Assembly: GCF_024347515.1 (NCBI RefSeq)
Contig: NZ_AP025492.1
Coordinates: forward strand, 2,232,001 to 2,296,000
Direction: 5' to 3'
Source: Vibrio gigantis
GTDB taxonomy: Bacteria > Pseudomonadota > Gammaproteobacteria > Enterobacterales > Vibrionaceae
Length of the DNA stretch: 64,000 bases
Of this stretch, positions 16,700-26,380 are shown piece by piece (within the stretch, counting starts at the first letter, position 1; every line of letters begins with the position of its first letter). A model generated the notes under the pieces. The model was not told the DNA's origin and made no database searches. It saw nothing but the letters and a program-made list of their open reading frames with translations. A program made the position numbers and the translations under genes.

Positions 16700-17695
16700 A
16701 TGGAACAGATTAATAAACTTTACGAGCAGCAGTCTCTTACTCAAGAAGAAAGCCAACAGTTATTTGATGTTATCATCAAGGGCGAACTAGACCCAATTCT
16801 GATGGCTTCTGCTCTGACTGCACTTAAGATCAAAGGTGAGACGCCAGACGAAATTGCTGGCGCGGCGAAAGCACTGCTTGCTAATGCAAACCCATTCCCT
16901 CGCCCTGATTACGATTTTGCAGACATCGTAGGTACAGGTGGTGACGGTCACAACACCATTAATATTTCGACGACTTCAGCATTTGTTGCCGCTGCTTGTG
17001 GTTTAAAAGTTGCGAAACACGGTAACCGTAGTGTATCGAGCAAATCAGGCTCTTCTGACTTGCTGGATTCATTTGGTATCAACCTAGCGATGACGGCAGA
17101 AGACACTCGCACAGCTGTCGATGAGCTTGGCGTCGCGTTCCTATTTGCTCCGCAATACCACGGTGGCGTTCGTCACGCGATGCCTGTTCGTCAAACCATG
17201 AAAACACGCACCATCTTCAACATCCTTGGCCCACTGATTAACCCTGCTCGCCCTAACATCGAGCTTATGGGTGTTTACAGCAAAGAGCTAGTACGCCCTA
17301 TCGCAGAAACCATGCTGCAAATGGGCATGAAGCGTGCAGCGGTTGTTCACGGTAGCGGACTTGATGAAGTAGCGATTCACGGCGAAACCATGGTTGCTGA
17401 AATCAAAGATGGCGCAATTCACGAATACACAGTGACACCGGCAGACTTTGGTTTGAACACTCACCCTCTTGAAGCAATTAAGGGTGGCGAGCCAGAAGAC
17501 AACAAAGCTATCACAACAGATATCCTGACGGGTAAAGGCACTGAAGCCCAAGTTGGCGCAGTAGCCGTGAACGTTGCTTTATTGATGCGTCTATTTGGTC
17601 ACGAAGACCTAAAAGCCAACGCACAACAAGCCATTGATGCGATGAACTCTGGCAAAGCCTACGAGCTTGTACAAAAGCTTGCTGCGCACGCCTAA
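16700..17695 (+). CDS. trpD: Anthranilate phosphoribosyltransferase
   Basis: 331 aa. It transfers phosphoribose from PRPP to anthranilate, the second step of the branch. The glycosyltransferase family 3 N-terminal helical domain covers residues 1-65 (QSLTQEESQQLFDVII). The PRPP-binding loop VGTGGDGHNTINIST and the anthranilate/Mg site KHGNRSVSSKSGSSDLL follow, then RTIFNILGPLINPARP. It is a stand-alone TrpD rather than a TrpGD fusion. Good start with GGAAACG upstream; trpCF begins 25 nt after its stop. Confidence 0.97.
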   Translation: MEQINKLYEQQSLTQEESQQLFDVIIKGELDPILMASALTALKIKGETPDEIAGAAKALLANANPFPRPDYDFADIVGTGGDGHNTINISTTSAFVAAACGLKVAKHGNRSVSSKSGSSDLLDSFGINLAMTAEDTRTAVDELGVAFLFAPQYHGGVRHAMPVRQTMKTRTIFNILGPLINPARPNIELMGVYSKELVRPIAETMLQMGMKRAAVVHGSGLDEVAIHGETMVAEIKDGAIHEYTVTPADFGLNTHPLEAIKGGEPEDNKAITTDILTGKGTEAQVGAVAVNVALLMRLFGHEDLKANAQQAIDAMNSGKAYELVQKLAAHA

Positions 17696-17720
17696 CGAAC
17701 GACGAATTGAGACAAAGAAC

Positions 17721-19160
17721 ATGACACAGACTACCGATAAACTGTCGACCCACGTTTCCGTCAAAGAAGCTGAAATGGCGGAAGTACTAGCAAAAATCGT
17801 TCGTGATAAATACCAATGGGTTGAAGCGCGTAAGCAAACTCAACCGTTGGAAGAGTTTAAAGCAGAGCTAACCGCAACAGACCGCAGCTTTTATGATGCC
17901 CTGAACGGCGAACAGACGGTTTTCATCACTGAATGTAAGAAAGCCTCTCCGTCAAAAGGTTTGATCCGTGACGAGTTCGACTTGGACTACATTGCATCGG
18001 TTTACAACAATCACGCTAACGCGATTTCAGTACTGACCGACGAGAAATACTTCCAAGGTGACTTTGAGTTTTTACCTAAGGTTCGCAGCATTGCTAAGCA
18101 GCCAATCCTGTGTAAAGACTTCATGGTTGATACCTACCAAGTTTACCTAGCGCGTCACTATTCAGCTGATGCTATCTTGTTGATGCTATCAGTATTGGAT
18201 GATGAAGAGTACAAAGCGCTTGCTGAGGTTGCTCACTCACTTAACATGGGTGTGCTTACTGAAGTCAGCAATGAAGAAGAACTTCACCGTGCTGTGGCTC
18301 TAAACGCTAAGGTTATCGGTATTAATAACCGTAACCTACGTGACCTTTCGACTGATTTGAATCGTACCAAAGAGTTGGCTCCACTGATTCGCGAACTGGC
18401 TCCAAACGCCATCGTGATTTCAGAGTCTGGTATCTACACACACCAACAAGTACGTGACCTTTCAACATTTGCCGATGGCTTCCTAATCGGCAGCTCTCTT
18501 ATGGCTGAAAAGAACCTTGAACTGGCCGTTCGTAAAGTAACGCTGGGCGAAAACAAGGTTTGTGGTTTAACGCACTCTGACGATGCCGCGAAAGCGTATC
18601 AAGCAGGTGCGGTATTCGGTGGTCTGATTTTCGTTGAAGCGTCTAAGCGTCATGTGGATATCGAAGCAGCTCGTTTAACGATGAGCGGCGCGCCATTGAA
18701 CTACGTGGGTGTGTTCCAAAACCACAGCGTGGCAGATGTGGCTAACACGGTTTCTGAGCTCGGTTTGTTTGCAGTACAACTGCACGGTGATGAGTCTCAA
18801 GCGTATGTTAATGAGCTAAAACAATCACTGCCTGAAAACGTTGAGATTTGGAAAGCTTACGGTGTGGCTTGCGGCGCTGAGAGCGCGTTACCAGAATTAC
18901 TGGAAAGCAACGTGACTCGCCACCTTCTAGATACTAAAGTGGGTTCTCAAACAGGTGGTACAGGTCAAGCGTTCGATTGGAGCCTGATCAACAACCAAAG
19001 CGCAATCATGTTGGCAGGTGGTCTAAACCCAGAAAATGCTAACCAAGCCGCTAAGTTGGGCTGCTTAGGATTAGACCTAAACTCTGGTGTTGAATCTGCT
19101 CCGGGCAAAAAAGACGCAGACAAACTACAACGCGCTTTTGCAGAGATTCGTAATTACTAA
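17721..19160 (+). CDS. trpCF: Bifunctional indole-3-glycerol phosphate synthase / phosphoribosylanthranilate isomerase
   Basis: 479 aa fusion of two TIM barrels. The TrpC half (residues about 25-285) shows FITECKKASPSKGLI, SVLTDEKYFQG, ILCKDFMVD, GINNRNLRDLSTDL and ISESGI. The TrpF half starts near residue 275 (VCGLTHSDDAAKAYQAGA) and has YVGVFQNHSV, VQLHGDE and LAGGLNPEN. TrpF acts before TrpC in the pathway. I chose ATG 17721 over upstream codons that would overlap trpD; MAEVLAKIVRDKYQW (17775) is where similarity to the 453-aa E. coli protein begins, so the N terminus has an extra 18 or so residues. A 142-nt spacer separates it from trpB. Confidence 0.96.
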   Translation: MTQTTDKLSTHVSVKEAEMAEVLAKIVRDKYQWVEARKQTQPLEEFKAELTATDRSFYDALNGEQTVFITECKKASPSKGLIRDEFDLDYIASVYNNHANAISVLTDEKYFQGDFEFLPKVRSIAKQPILCKDFMVDTYQVYLARHYSADAILLMLSVLDDEEYKALAEVAHSLNMGVLTEVSNEEELHRAVALNAKVIGINNRNLRDLSTDLNRTKELAPLIRELAPNAIVISESGIYTHQQVRDLSTFADGFLIGSSLMAEKNLELAVRKVTLGENKVCGLTHSDDAAKAYQAGAVFGGLIFVEASKRHVDIEAARLTMSGAPLNYVGVFQNHSVADVANTVSELGLFAVQLHGDESQAYVNELKQSLPENVEIWKAYGVACGAESALPELLESNVTRHLLDTKVGSQTGGTGQAFDWSLINNQSAIMLAGGLNPENANQAAKLGCLGLDLNSGVESAPGKKDADKLQRAFAEIRNY

Positions 19161-19302
19161 TCTGGCTTTTAAAAGCAAAATCCAGAACTAGAGCTAGAAA
19201 GCGGAAACTAAAACATATTTGTGAGCTTTGCCTTAGCGAGGCTCAAACAAGACTAAACGACTTGGTGTGAAGACACGCCAATAGAATTGAAGGAATAAGA
19301 TA
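19161..19302 (+). promoter_or_regulatory. Long intercistronic spacer between trpCF and trpB
   Basis: All other gaps in the operon are 25 nt or less, or overlaps. This 142-nt gap contains the 12-base palindrome GCTTTTAAAAGC (19165-19176) and an RNA hairpin GAGCUUUGC/GCGAGGCUC with G-U pairs (19223-19244) with no T run. It could hold an internal promoter for trpBA or a processing site; neither is proven by sequence. Confidence 0.5.
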
Positions 19303-20493
19303 ATGGCTAAACTCGATGCCTACTTCGGTGAATACGGTGGTCAATACGTACCGCAGATCCTAGTGCCAGCACTAGACCAACTTGAACAAGCATTTATCGA
19401 TGCACAAGCCGATCCTGAGTTCCGCAGTGAATTCATGACGCTTCTTCAAGAGTACGCGGGTCGTCCAACGGCACTAACGCTAACTCGCAACCTAACTAAA
19501 GGAACAAAAACTAAACTGTACCTTAAGCGTGAAGACCTACTTCACGGTGGCGCGCACAAGACGAACCAAGTACTGGGTCAGGCGCTACTTGCTAAACGTA
19601 TGGGTAAGCAAGAAATCATCGCTGAAACAGGCGCTGGTCAACACGGTGTTGCGACGGCTCTAGCGTGTGCTCTATTGGGCCTTAAGTGTCGCGTTTACAT
19701 GGGTGCGAAAGACGTTGAACGTCAAAGCCCGAACGTGTTCCGTATGAAGCTAATGGGCGCAGAGGTTATCCCTGTTCATTCTGGTTCTTCTACGCTAAAA
19801 GACGCGTGTAACGAAGCGCTTCGTGACTGGTCTGCAACTTATGAAGATGCGCACTACCTACTAGGTACGGCTGCGGGTCCTCACCCATTCCCAACGATTG
19901 TTCGTGACTTCCAACGCATGATCGGTGAAGAAACCAAGAACCAAATTCTAGCTCGCGAAGGTCGCCTTCCTGATGCCGTTATCGCTTGTGTTGGCGGCGG
20001 TTCAAACGCTATCGGCATGTTCGCTGATTTCATCGAAGAAGAAACGGTTCGCCTAATCGGTGTTGAGCCAGCGGGTAAAGGTATTGATACCGACCAACAC
20101 GGCGCGCCGCTTAAGCACGGTAAAACGGGTATATTCTTTGGTATGAAAGCACCACTGATGCAAGATGAGAACGGCCAAGTAGAAGAGTCTTACTCTGTAT
20201 CTGCGGGTCTAGATTTCCCATCAGTGGGTCCTCAACACGCTCACCTGAACGCAATTGGCCGTGCTGAATACGAAAACGTAACCGATGACGAAGCGCTAGA
20301 AGCGTTCCAATCTATCGCACGTAACGAAGGTATCCTCGCAGCGCTAGAGTCATCTCATGCTTTAGCTCATGCAATCAAAATGGCTCACGACGAACCAGAA
20401 AAAGAACAACTATTAGTTGTTAACTTGTCTGGCCGTGGTGACAAAGACATTTTCTCTGTACACGACATCCTTAAAGAGAAAGGAGTATTATAA
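19303..20493 (+). CDS. trpB: Tryptophan synthase beta chain
   Basis: 396 aa. It condenses indole, channelled from TrpA, with serine on pyridoxal phosphate. K86 in [11 protein letters not shown] is the Schiff-base lysine; the phosphate-binding loop [12 protein letters not shown] and the carboxylate-site stretch [12 protein letters not shown] are intact, as is the C-terminal LSGRGDKD. The start ATG has AAGGAATAAGATA ahead of it. Its stop overlaps the trpA start (TAATG), the classical coupling that keeps the two subunits equimolar. Confidence 0.98.
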   Translation: MAKLDAYFGEYGGQYVPQILVPALDQLEQAFIDAQADPEFRSEFMTLLQEYAGRPTALTLTRNLTKGTKTKLYLKREDLLHGGAHKTNQVLGQALLAKRMGKQEIIAETGAGQHGVATALACALLGLKCRVYMGAKDVERQSPNVFRMKLMGAEVIPVHSGSSTLKDACNEALRDWSATYEDAHYLLGTAAGPHPFPTIVRDFQRMIGEETKNQILAREGRLPDAVIACVGGGSNAIGMFADFIEEETVRLIGVEPAGKGIDTDQHGAPLKHGKTGIFFGMKAPLMQDENGQVEESYSVSAGLDFPSVGPQHAHLNAIGRAEYENVTDDEALEAFQSIARNEGILAALESSHALAHAIKMAHDEPEKEQLLVVNLSGRGDKDIFSVHDILKEKGVL

Positions 20494-21299
20494 TGGATCG
20501 CTATCAATCACTATTCACTCGCTTAGCTGAAAAGAATCAAGGTGCATTTGTACCATTCGTAACGGTTGGCGATCCTAACCCTGAACAATCGCTTAAGATC
20601 ATGGAAACTTTGGTTGAAGCGGGTGCAGATGCGCTTGAGCTTGGCATCCCATTCTCTGATCCACTGGCTGATGGCCCAACGATCCAAGGTGCGAACATTC
20701 GTGCGTTAGACTCAAAGGTAACACCTGATGTGTGTTTTGATCTTATTGGTCAAATCCGCGCCAAATATCCAGAGCTACCAATCGGCCTACTGATGTACGC
20801 GAACTTGGTGTACGCACGTGGTATCGAGAACTTCTACGAGCGTTGTGCGAATGCGGGGATCGACTCAGTATTGATTGCTGACGTACCGACTAACGAAAGT
20901 GCTGAGTTTGTTGCAGCTGCTGAGAAGTTTGGCGTTCACCCAATCTTTATTGCGCCACCAACAGCAAGTGATGAGACGCTTAAGTCAGTGTCTGAACTAG
21001 GTGGTGGCTATACTTACCTACTTTCTCGTGCTGGCGTAACGGGTGCAGAAACAAAAGCAAACATGCCTGTAACGGCACTGCTTGACCGTCTGAACAAGTT
21101 TGATGCGCCACCAGCACTGCTTGGTTTCGGTATTTCTGCTCCTGAGCAAGTAAAAGAAGCGATTGAAGCTGGCGCTGCCGGTGCTATCTCTGGCTCAGCG
21201 GTTGTGAAAATCATTGAAAACAACGTTGAACAACCAGAAGCAATGCTTAAAGCACTGGCTGAGTTTGTTACGCCAATGAAAGCGGCTACGCAGAAGTAA
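20493..21299 (+). CDS. trpA: Tryptophan synthase alpha chain
   Basis: 268 aa, TIM barrel. It cleaves indole-3-glycerol phosphate to indole and glyceraldehyde-3-phosphate. Catalytic residues are visible: glutamate in [19 protein letters not shown] and aspartate in [12 protein letters not shown]; phosphate-site strands [12 protein letters not shown] and [10 protein letters not shown] follow. The start overlaps trpB by one base. Last gene of the operon, closed by the terminator at 21337. Confidence 0.98.
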   Translation: MDRYQSLFTRLAEKNQGAFVPFVTVGDPNPEQSLKIMETLVEAGADALELGIPFSDPLADGPTIQGANIRALDSKVTPDVCFDLIGQIRAKYPELPIGLLMYANLVYARGIENFYERCANAGIDSVLIADVPTNESAEFVAAAEKFGVHPIFIAPPTASDETLKSVSELGGGYTYLLSRAGVTGAETKANMPVTALLDRLNKFDAPPALLGFGISAPEQVKEAIEAGAAGAISGSAVVKIIENNVEQPEAMLKALAEFVTPMKAATQK

Positions 21300-21336
21300 T
21301 CTACGGTCAATAAATAGAACCAACAATTCAAATATC

Positions 21337-21366
21337 AAAAGGCTCCACAGATGTGGCGCCTTTTTT
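21337..21366. terminator. trp operon terminator, also usable by the slipin gene
   Basis: AAAAGGC-T-CCAC-AGAT-GTGG-C-GCCTTTTTT, with a T run on the plus strand and a shorter one on the minus strand, between convergent genes. Confidence 0.88.
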
Positions 21367-21387
21367 ATTGCTTGCCATCCACGCTAG

Positions 21388-22185
21388 CTAATCATCCACT
21401 TTCATCGCTTTCTTAATCGCGGACTCATTAAGTGTTGCTTTGATCGGGTCGGTTATCTTCTCCACTAGATCGATTGGCATTGGGAAGATGATGGTGGAGG
21501 TTCTTTCGTTAGCCACCTCAGTTAGCGTCTGCATATATCGCAACTGAATAGCATTAGGTGCTTTGTTCAGCACTTCAGCTGCCTCACTTAACTTAGTCGA
21601 TGCTTCTAGCTCACCGGTCGCGTGTATCACCTTGGCTCGACGAGAACGTTCCGCCTCGGCTTGTTTAGCAAGGGCTCGCACCATGCTGTCATCAAGATCA
21701 ACATGCTTGATCTCAACATTGGCAATCTTGATGCCCCAGTTATCGGTGTGTTGATCCAGTATCGCTTGTAAGTCTCGATTGAGTTCTTCTCGCTCTGACA
21801 ACAACTCATCCAACTCATGCTGACCGAGTACTGAACGCAGCGTTGTTTGCGAAAGTTGGCTGGTGGCCTCAAGATAATTCTCAACATTATTGATAGCCAT
21901 CTTCGGATCGAGCACTCGAAAATAAACCACAGCATTGACCTTCACCGACACGTTATCTCTAGTGATCAAATCTTGTGTTGGTACATCTAGCACGATGGTT
22001 CGTAGGTCGACTCGCACGATTTGTTGGATGAAAGGAATGATAATGATTAACCCCGGCCCTTTCACACCGTAAAAGCGCCCAAGGAAGAACACCACTGCAC
22101 GTTCATATTCGCGCAGTACTCTGAACATACTGGCTATCAATAAGATAACGAGCACGATGACAATACCTATAGTGTGTATAAACAT
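21388..22185 (-). CDS. Slipin (stomatin-like SPFH-domain membrane protein)
   Basis: 265 aa. One N-terminal membrane segment (residues 5-22) is followed by an SPFH/Band 7 domain ([28 protein letters not shown] ..., in pieces; key stretch [17 protein letters not shown]) and a helical region rich in Ala/Glu ([20 protein letters not shown]). Such proteins form ring-like oligomers in membrane microdomains. It is 82 nt downstream of a NfeD-type protease gene, the widespread stomatin/STOPP operon pair; the protease is thought to cut the stomatin's C-terminal hydrophobic part. The physiological role in Vibrio is not established. Confidence 0.92.
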   Translation of the reverse strand: MFIHTIGIVIVLVILLIASMFRVLREYERAVVFFLGRFYGVKGPGLIIIIPFIQQIVRVDLRTIVLDVPTQDLITRDNVSVKVNAVVYFRVLDPKMAINNVENYLEATSQLSQTTLRSVLGQHELDELLSEREELNRDLQAILDQHTDNWGIKIANVEIKHVDLDDSMVRALAKQAEAERSRRAKVIHATGELEASTKLSEAAEVLNKAPNAIQLRYMQTLTEVANERTSTIIFPMPIDLVEKITDPIKATLNESAIKKAMKVDD

Positions 22186-22267
22186 AACCGCCCCCTAATG
22201 GTAACGATGGCTAAGCAATTAATAATTCAATCAAGTTTGTCCTAGCATTCCGCGCTAACAGTCCGCA

Positions 22268-23674
22268 CTAACCAGATTTCGATGGTGTCTCATCGGGCAG
22301 CGCTTCCACATCCAAACAAAGCCCAGTTAACTTGGTTACTCTGATACTCTGCCCCGCTTTCAGTTCATTGGCGCATTTAGCTTGCCAGATCTCACCTTCA
22401 ACCAGCACGCGCCCTGAACCGGGGAAACCGCTTACAACTTTACCTATCTCGCCAACCACCGCTTCCATCCCGGTGGTCACCGGCTTATTTCTGACTCGGA
22501 CTAGCATTGAAATTGTTACGACAATAAACGCTACAGAGAACAAACTGATTCCGATAATTAATGGTAATGCGATTTGGTAACCCGGAACTTCGGTGTCCAT
22601 CAGCATGATTGAGCCCAATGTAAATGCAGCAACGCCGCCCAAACCGAAAATACCAAAGCTCGGGCTAAACGCCTCTGCGACCATCAAGGCAATCCCCAAT
22701 AGGATTAAAGCAAGGCCTGCGTAACTCACAGGCAGCATTTGCAAAGAGTACATCGCCAATAACAGACAGATGCCACCCAACACGCCCGGTAAGCCGACTC
22801 CAGGGTTATAGAACTCAAGCAGTAAGCCGTAGATACCAATGAGCATGAGAATGTAAGCGACATTTGGATTGGTGATCACTGAAAGCAAACTGAAACGCCA
22901 GTCTTGTTCTCGTTCGACAAACGCCACATCACTAAATTGAATTTTCTGACTGACGCCGTTGATTGTAATGGTGCGCCCGTTGCTCATTTCCACCAATTGT
23001 TGAAGGTCACTGGCAATAAAATCAATTACGTTAAGTTCAAGCGCACTCTCTGAATCTAAACTCGCCGCTTCTCTTACCGCCTTTTCTGCCCACTCTTCGT
23101 TACGGTTGTGCAATTTGGCCAAGCTAACAATGTAAGCGGACGCATCGTTGACCACCTTCTTCTCCATCGCAGTGGTGGCTTTTACTTGCTCGGACTTCTC
23201 TTCTTTAGGTGAACTTTGCTCACTGGCTGTGGCGTTGTCGTCTTTATTGGCGTCTTCTTGTGGGGATAATGGATTAGAAGGGCCTTTACCTCCGCCAAGT
23301 GACACAGGAGTTGCAGCGCCCAAATTGGTTCCGGGAGCCATAGAAGCGATGTGGCTAGCAAGCAAAATGTAAGTCCCTGCACTTGCTGCCCGTGAACCTG
23401 CGGGACCAACCCAAGTCGCTATCGGAATCGGTGAGGTGGTGATGGATCGAATAATGTCGCGCATCGACGTATCTAACCCGCCAGGCGTGTTCATTTTTAA
23501 TATGATGAGCTTGGCTTGCTCGTCGTGAGCTTGTTCTATTTCTCTCGTGAGGTAATCACTGGTCGCTGGACCTATACCTCCATTCACCTCTATCACCCAG
23601 ACATCATCGGCCTGAACATTCGCAGAGGTGAACAACAGAAGAAACGCGAACAAGTACTTTATTATAAAAGTCAT
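22268..23674 (-). CDS. NfeD-type membrane serine protease
   Basis: 468 aa. A signal peptide (residues 1-22, ending VQA) leads into a ClpP-like serine protease domain. S98 in SRAASAGTYILLA is the expected nucleophile and the general-base lysine should be in the helix near residue 170. Residues about 126-170 are a low-complexity Ser/Glu/Lys insert. Four to six membrane helices follow (about 270-400), then a soluble OB-fold NfeD domain at the end (GEIGKVVSGFPGSGRVLVEG). With the slipin gene downstream it forms the stomatin-protease pair. No sign of damage. Confidence 0.9.
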   Translation of the reverse strand: MTFIIKYLFAFLLLFTSANVQADDVWVIEVNGGIGPATSDYLTREIEQAHDEQAKLIILKMNTPGGLDTSMRDIIRSITTSPIPIATWVGPAGSRAASAGTYILLASHIASMAPGTNLGAATPVSLGGGKGPSNPLSPQEDANKDDNATASEQSSPKEEKSEQVKATTAMEKKVVNDASAYIVSLAKLHNRNEEWAEKAVREAASLDSESALELNVIDFIASDLQQLVEMSNGRTITINGVSQKIQFSDVAFVEREQDWRFSLLSVITNPNVAYILMLIGIYGLLLEFYNPGVGLPGVLGGICLLLAMYSLQMLPVSYAGLALILLGIALMVAEAFSPSFGIFGLGGVAAFTLGSIMLMDTEVPGYQIALPLIIGISLFSVAFIVVTISMLVRVRNKPVTTGMEAVVGEIGKVVSGFPGSGRVLVEGEIWQAKCANELKAGQSIRVTKLTGLCLDVEALPDETPSKSG

Positions 23675-24144
23675 AGCCCCTCTCCTTACAACTGAGATGC
23701 TAGATAGACGTTTTATTTAAAGCGTAGAGGTAACATCTTGGTAATAAATAGATACCTTAAGCATAGTTCAGGCTAAATTTCACACAACACACTACTCAAA
23801 ATCCAACCTCGATCGTAACGAGCAAAAAAGCGCAAAAATGAAACGCAAATGTTAACAAAACCCACCAAACACCGAAGTGCAGAAATCATTCACAAAACAC
23901 CAGATAGATTTACATTTATAAACTCGACAAATAACCAACTAAGAAAAAACAAAAGCAAACGTTTGCATTGGTACAAAAAAACGACAAATAACATTAGGCC
24001 TCCTATTTTTAGACGTCTTTCACCTCTGCTCATATTGATAAATGTAAAGGATACGTGTAAAACTCCTCGCGAAATATTTATCCAATGGTACATCGTACAT
24101 TGGTAGGTAGTTCTGGGATTTTTATATTTAGTAGCACAGAGGTT
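23675..24144. other. Divergent control region of nfeD and the dicarboxylate symporter gene
   Basis: 470 bases, AT-rich, with no real ORF: frames read across it in both directions are low-complexity and start without ribosome sites. The main recognisable site is the PurR-like palindrome at 23953-23968. Confidence 0.6.
23953..23968. promoter_or_regulatory. PurR-box-like operator
   Basis: AAGCAAACGTTTGCAT contains a perfect 12-base palindrome and matches the E. coli PurR consensus ACGCAAACGTTTGCGT at 14 of 16 positions. It lies 177 bases upstream of the symporter start. Another LacI-family regulator could also use such a site. Confidence 0.65.
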
Positions 24145-25404
24145 ATGGAAGTGTTAAAAGAAAAGAGTTTACTAAGCAACATCGGCGTTCAAGTCGTTAT
24201 TGCAATGATCATCGGTACCGTAGTCGGCGCGATGATGGGTGACAGCGCAACTATGTTCGCTCCACTGGGTGCTATCTTCATCAACTTGATCAAGATGCTG
24301 GTTATCCCTCTAGTCGCGGTTGCCCTTATTTCAGGTGCTGCTGGTCTAGGTAATAGCTCATCGGCTGGTAAAGTCGGTGTAACAACACTGGGTTACTTCG
24401 CACTAACGTCTGCACTTGCTGTAGCACTAGCGCTTGTAATGGGTGAAGTATTCGAACCGGGTCGTGGTATCGATGTTTCTGGCGTAGAAGGCATGTTCTC
24501 TTCTGAATACGCTGCGAAAGGCGAACTTCCAACGTTCTGGGCAACCATCACTGGCATGATCCCTACCAACGTTTTCCAATCATTGAATGAAGCAAACATT
24601 CTGCAAATCCTAGTTTTCTGCTTATTCTTTGGTATCGCGCTTTCTAAGCAAGCCAAAGAGAAACGTGACCCTATCATCAATGGCGTAAACGCGATTGTTG
24701 ACGCTATGGTTTGGATGATCAACAAGGTTATGATCATTGCACCACTTGGCGTATTCGGCCTAATGGCAGAAGCAGTAGGTACGTTCGGTTTCGGCGCACT
24801 AATGGTTGTGTTCAAACTGTTCATCGTTTACATCGCTGCGATCCTGATCTTCGGCTTTGTTGCTTACCCGCTGATGATTCAAATCTTCACTAAGACTTCA
24901 GCTAAAAAGTTCCTAGTAGCAATGAAGAAGCCTCAAGCGGTTGCACTATCAACTGCTTCATCAATGGCAACACTACCAGTAACAATGGAAACTGTAGAGA
25001 AAGAGCTTGGTGTTCGTAACTCTACGGCTTCGTTCGTTCTGCCTCTTGGCGCGACGATCAACATGTCTGGTAACGCGATCTACTACGGCCTAGTGGCTAT
25101 CTTCTTCGCACAGCTATTCAACATCGACCTATCTATGGGGGCTTACGTTGCTATCATCGTAACGTCTACGCTAGGTGCAGTTGGTCAAGCTGGTGTTCCA
25201 GGTCCTTCTTTCCTAGTGGTTGCAGTTCTTCTAGCGGCTGGCATCCCTATCGAAGGTCTACCTCTGTTGTTCGCTCTAGACCGTATCTTCGACATGATCC
25301 GTACTGCTCTGAACATCACCGGTGATGCAGCATGTGCAGTAATCGTTGATTCTCTAATCGAAGACGAAGCAAAAGAAGCTGAGCTGCAAAAACAGCAAGC
25401 TTAA
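24145..25404 (+). CDS. Dicarboxylate/amino-acid:cation symporter (DAACS family)
   Basis: 419 aa from ATG 24145, which is preceded by AGAGG; the open frame extends 20 codons further upstream without family similarity. It is a sodium- or proton-coupled carrier for glutamate, aspartate or C4-dicarboxylates in the inner membrane (GltP/GltT/DctA superfamily). Family marks: PLGAIFINLIKMLVIPLVAV, the serine-rich hairpin STASSMATLPVTMETVE, LGATINMSGNAIYYG, and GVPGPSFLVVAVLLA with FALDRIFDMIRTALNITGDA at the end. Eight membrane segments plus two re-entrant loops are expected. Monocistronic. The PurR-like site upstream suggests control by purine status, in line with aspartate being a purine precursor (inference). 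Confidence 0.93.
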   Translation: MEVLKEKSLLSNIGVQVVIAMIIGTVVGAMMGDSATMFAPLGAIFINLIKMLVIPLVAVALISGAAGLGNSSSAGKVGVTTLGYFALTSALAVALALVMGEVFEPGRGIDVSGVEGMFSSEYAAKGELPTFWATITGMIPTNVFQSLNEANILQILVFCLFFGIALSKQAKEKRDPIINGVNAIVDAMVWMINKVMIIAPLGVFGLMAEAVGTFGFGALMVVFKLFIVYIAAILIFGFVAYPLMIQIFTKTSAKKFLVAMKKPQAVALSTASSMATLPVTMETVEKELGVRNSTASFVLPLGATINMSGNAIYYGLVAIFFAQLFNIDLSMGAYVAIIVTSTLGAVGQAGVPGPSFLVVAVLLAAGIPIEGLPLLFALDRIFDMIRTALNITGDAACAVIVDSLIEDEAKEAELQKQQA

Positions 25405-25425
25405 GTTTCGTTTACATCGAAAAAC

Positions 25426-25453
25426 AAAAAGCCACTCCTAGAGTGGCTTTTTT
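25426..25453. terminator. Bidirectional terminator between the symporter and TetR genes
   Basis: AAAAAGCCACTC-CTA-GAGTGGCTTTTTT with T runs on both strands, between convergent genes. Confidence 0.92.
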
Positions 25454-25512
25454 GCATCTGTCGCTTCTGTTTCCAGCTCAGTTGTTCGAGCTCGACGCAT
25501 CATTGAGGAGCG

Positions 25513-26094
25513 CTAGCATGCGTAGCTATTCTCCTCTTTAAACAAGCTCGCAATCACTTGCTGATAATGCATCAAATTAAACGTAGAACTACCAGAATTG
25601 TACTTCTGCTGCCTGTTAACTAAGTAAGGCTGAGAAACCAGTGAGTTCACCAGCATGTGATAATAGTGGAAATTGGATTCGTTACAGCCATCTACCAAAT
25701 AAAGGAGGTGTTCAAGAGTTTTGTTATAGATGAAGCCGAACTTTGATTCTTTCAACCTGAGTACGTTTTCGTGATTAAACGAACTGCCACCAAGCGTAAA
25801 TAATAAAAATATATTAGGTGCGCTCTCCCAGAACTCAATCAGTTCAGAAATCAGCTGTTGCAACTGTATTCCCTCAACTCGTTGATACTTGAAGAACTGA
25901 TCTTGAAAACGACTAGCATGCTCCTCTATAAGTTGATCAAAAAGTTGCTCTTTGTTATTAAAGTAATAAAGAATTAATGCCGGACTTACGCTAGCTGATT
26001 TAGCGATGGAGCGAATTGACACTTTATTATAAGGCTGAGAAGTAAATAGTTTTTCTGCTGCGCTTAATATTTCATCTCTTTTCTCATTTGGCAT
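25513..26094 (-). CDS. TetR/AcrR-family transcriptional regulator
   Basis: 193 aa. N-terminal helix-turn-helix: RDEILSAAEKLFTSQPYNKV followed by SIRSIAKSASVSPALILYYF at residues about 5-48, ending with the typical NNKEQLFDQLIEEH. The C-terminal ligand-binding helical half is rich in aromatic residues (FKYQRVEGIQ, LLFTLGGSSFNHEN) and has no recognisable family. It stands alone: its left neighbour is convergent and its right neighbours are separated by 290 nt. Self-repression is likely but no operator was identified. Target genes unknown. Confidence 0.9.
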   Translation of the reverse strand: MPNEKRDEILSAAEKLFTSQPYNKVSIRSIAKSASVSPALILYYFNNKEQLFDQLIEEHASRFQDQFFKYQRVEGIQLQQLISELIEFWESAPNIFLLFTLGGSSFNHENVLRLKESKFGFIYNKTLEHLLYLVDGCNESNFHYYHMLVNSLVSQPYLVNRQQKYNSGSSTFNLMHYQQVIASLFKEENSYAC

Positions 26095-26345
26095 CAGATT
26101 GTATTCCCATCCGCTTGTTTATATTTCCTGCGTATTCTACAACTCGACGTTTCAATCTCAATATGCATAAATACAAATTTAATACACCTTTAGAAAACCA
26201 AAGGTAAAAAAAACTAAATTAGATACTATTTTTTCGCATACACTCAAAATTAAACTGAATAATTACTCTAAAAATCAATTACATAAAACTTAATCAAACT
26301 ATGTAAGGGTTAAGTAAGAGTAATCGCTTGAACGTAAGCCAATGT

Positions 26346-26376
26346 AAGTGTGGCGCTCAAATTGAGCGCCACACTT
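26346..26376. terminator. Strong hairpin between tetR upstream region and the phosphate-binding-like gene
   Basis: AAGTGTGGCGCTC/GAGCGCCACACTT, a 13-base perfect stem with a 5-base loop, starts 5 bases after the stop of the minus-strand gene at 26381. It has no long T run on either side, but position and stability favour a 3' transcript end. Confidence 0.65.
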
Positions 26377-26380
26377 AAAA

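Noticed and set aside
23849..24106. 85-codon frame in the divergent gap before the symporter
   Set aside because: Lys/Asn/Thr-rich, no ribosome site, overlaps the PurR-like site and symporter leader; treated as non-coding.
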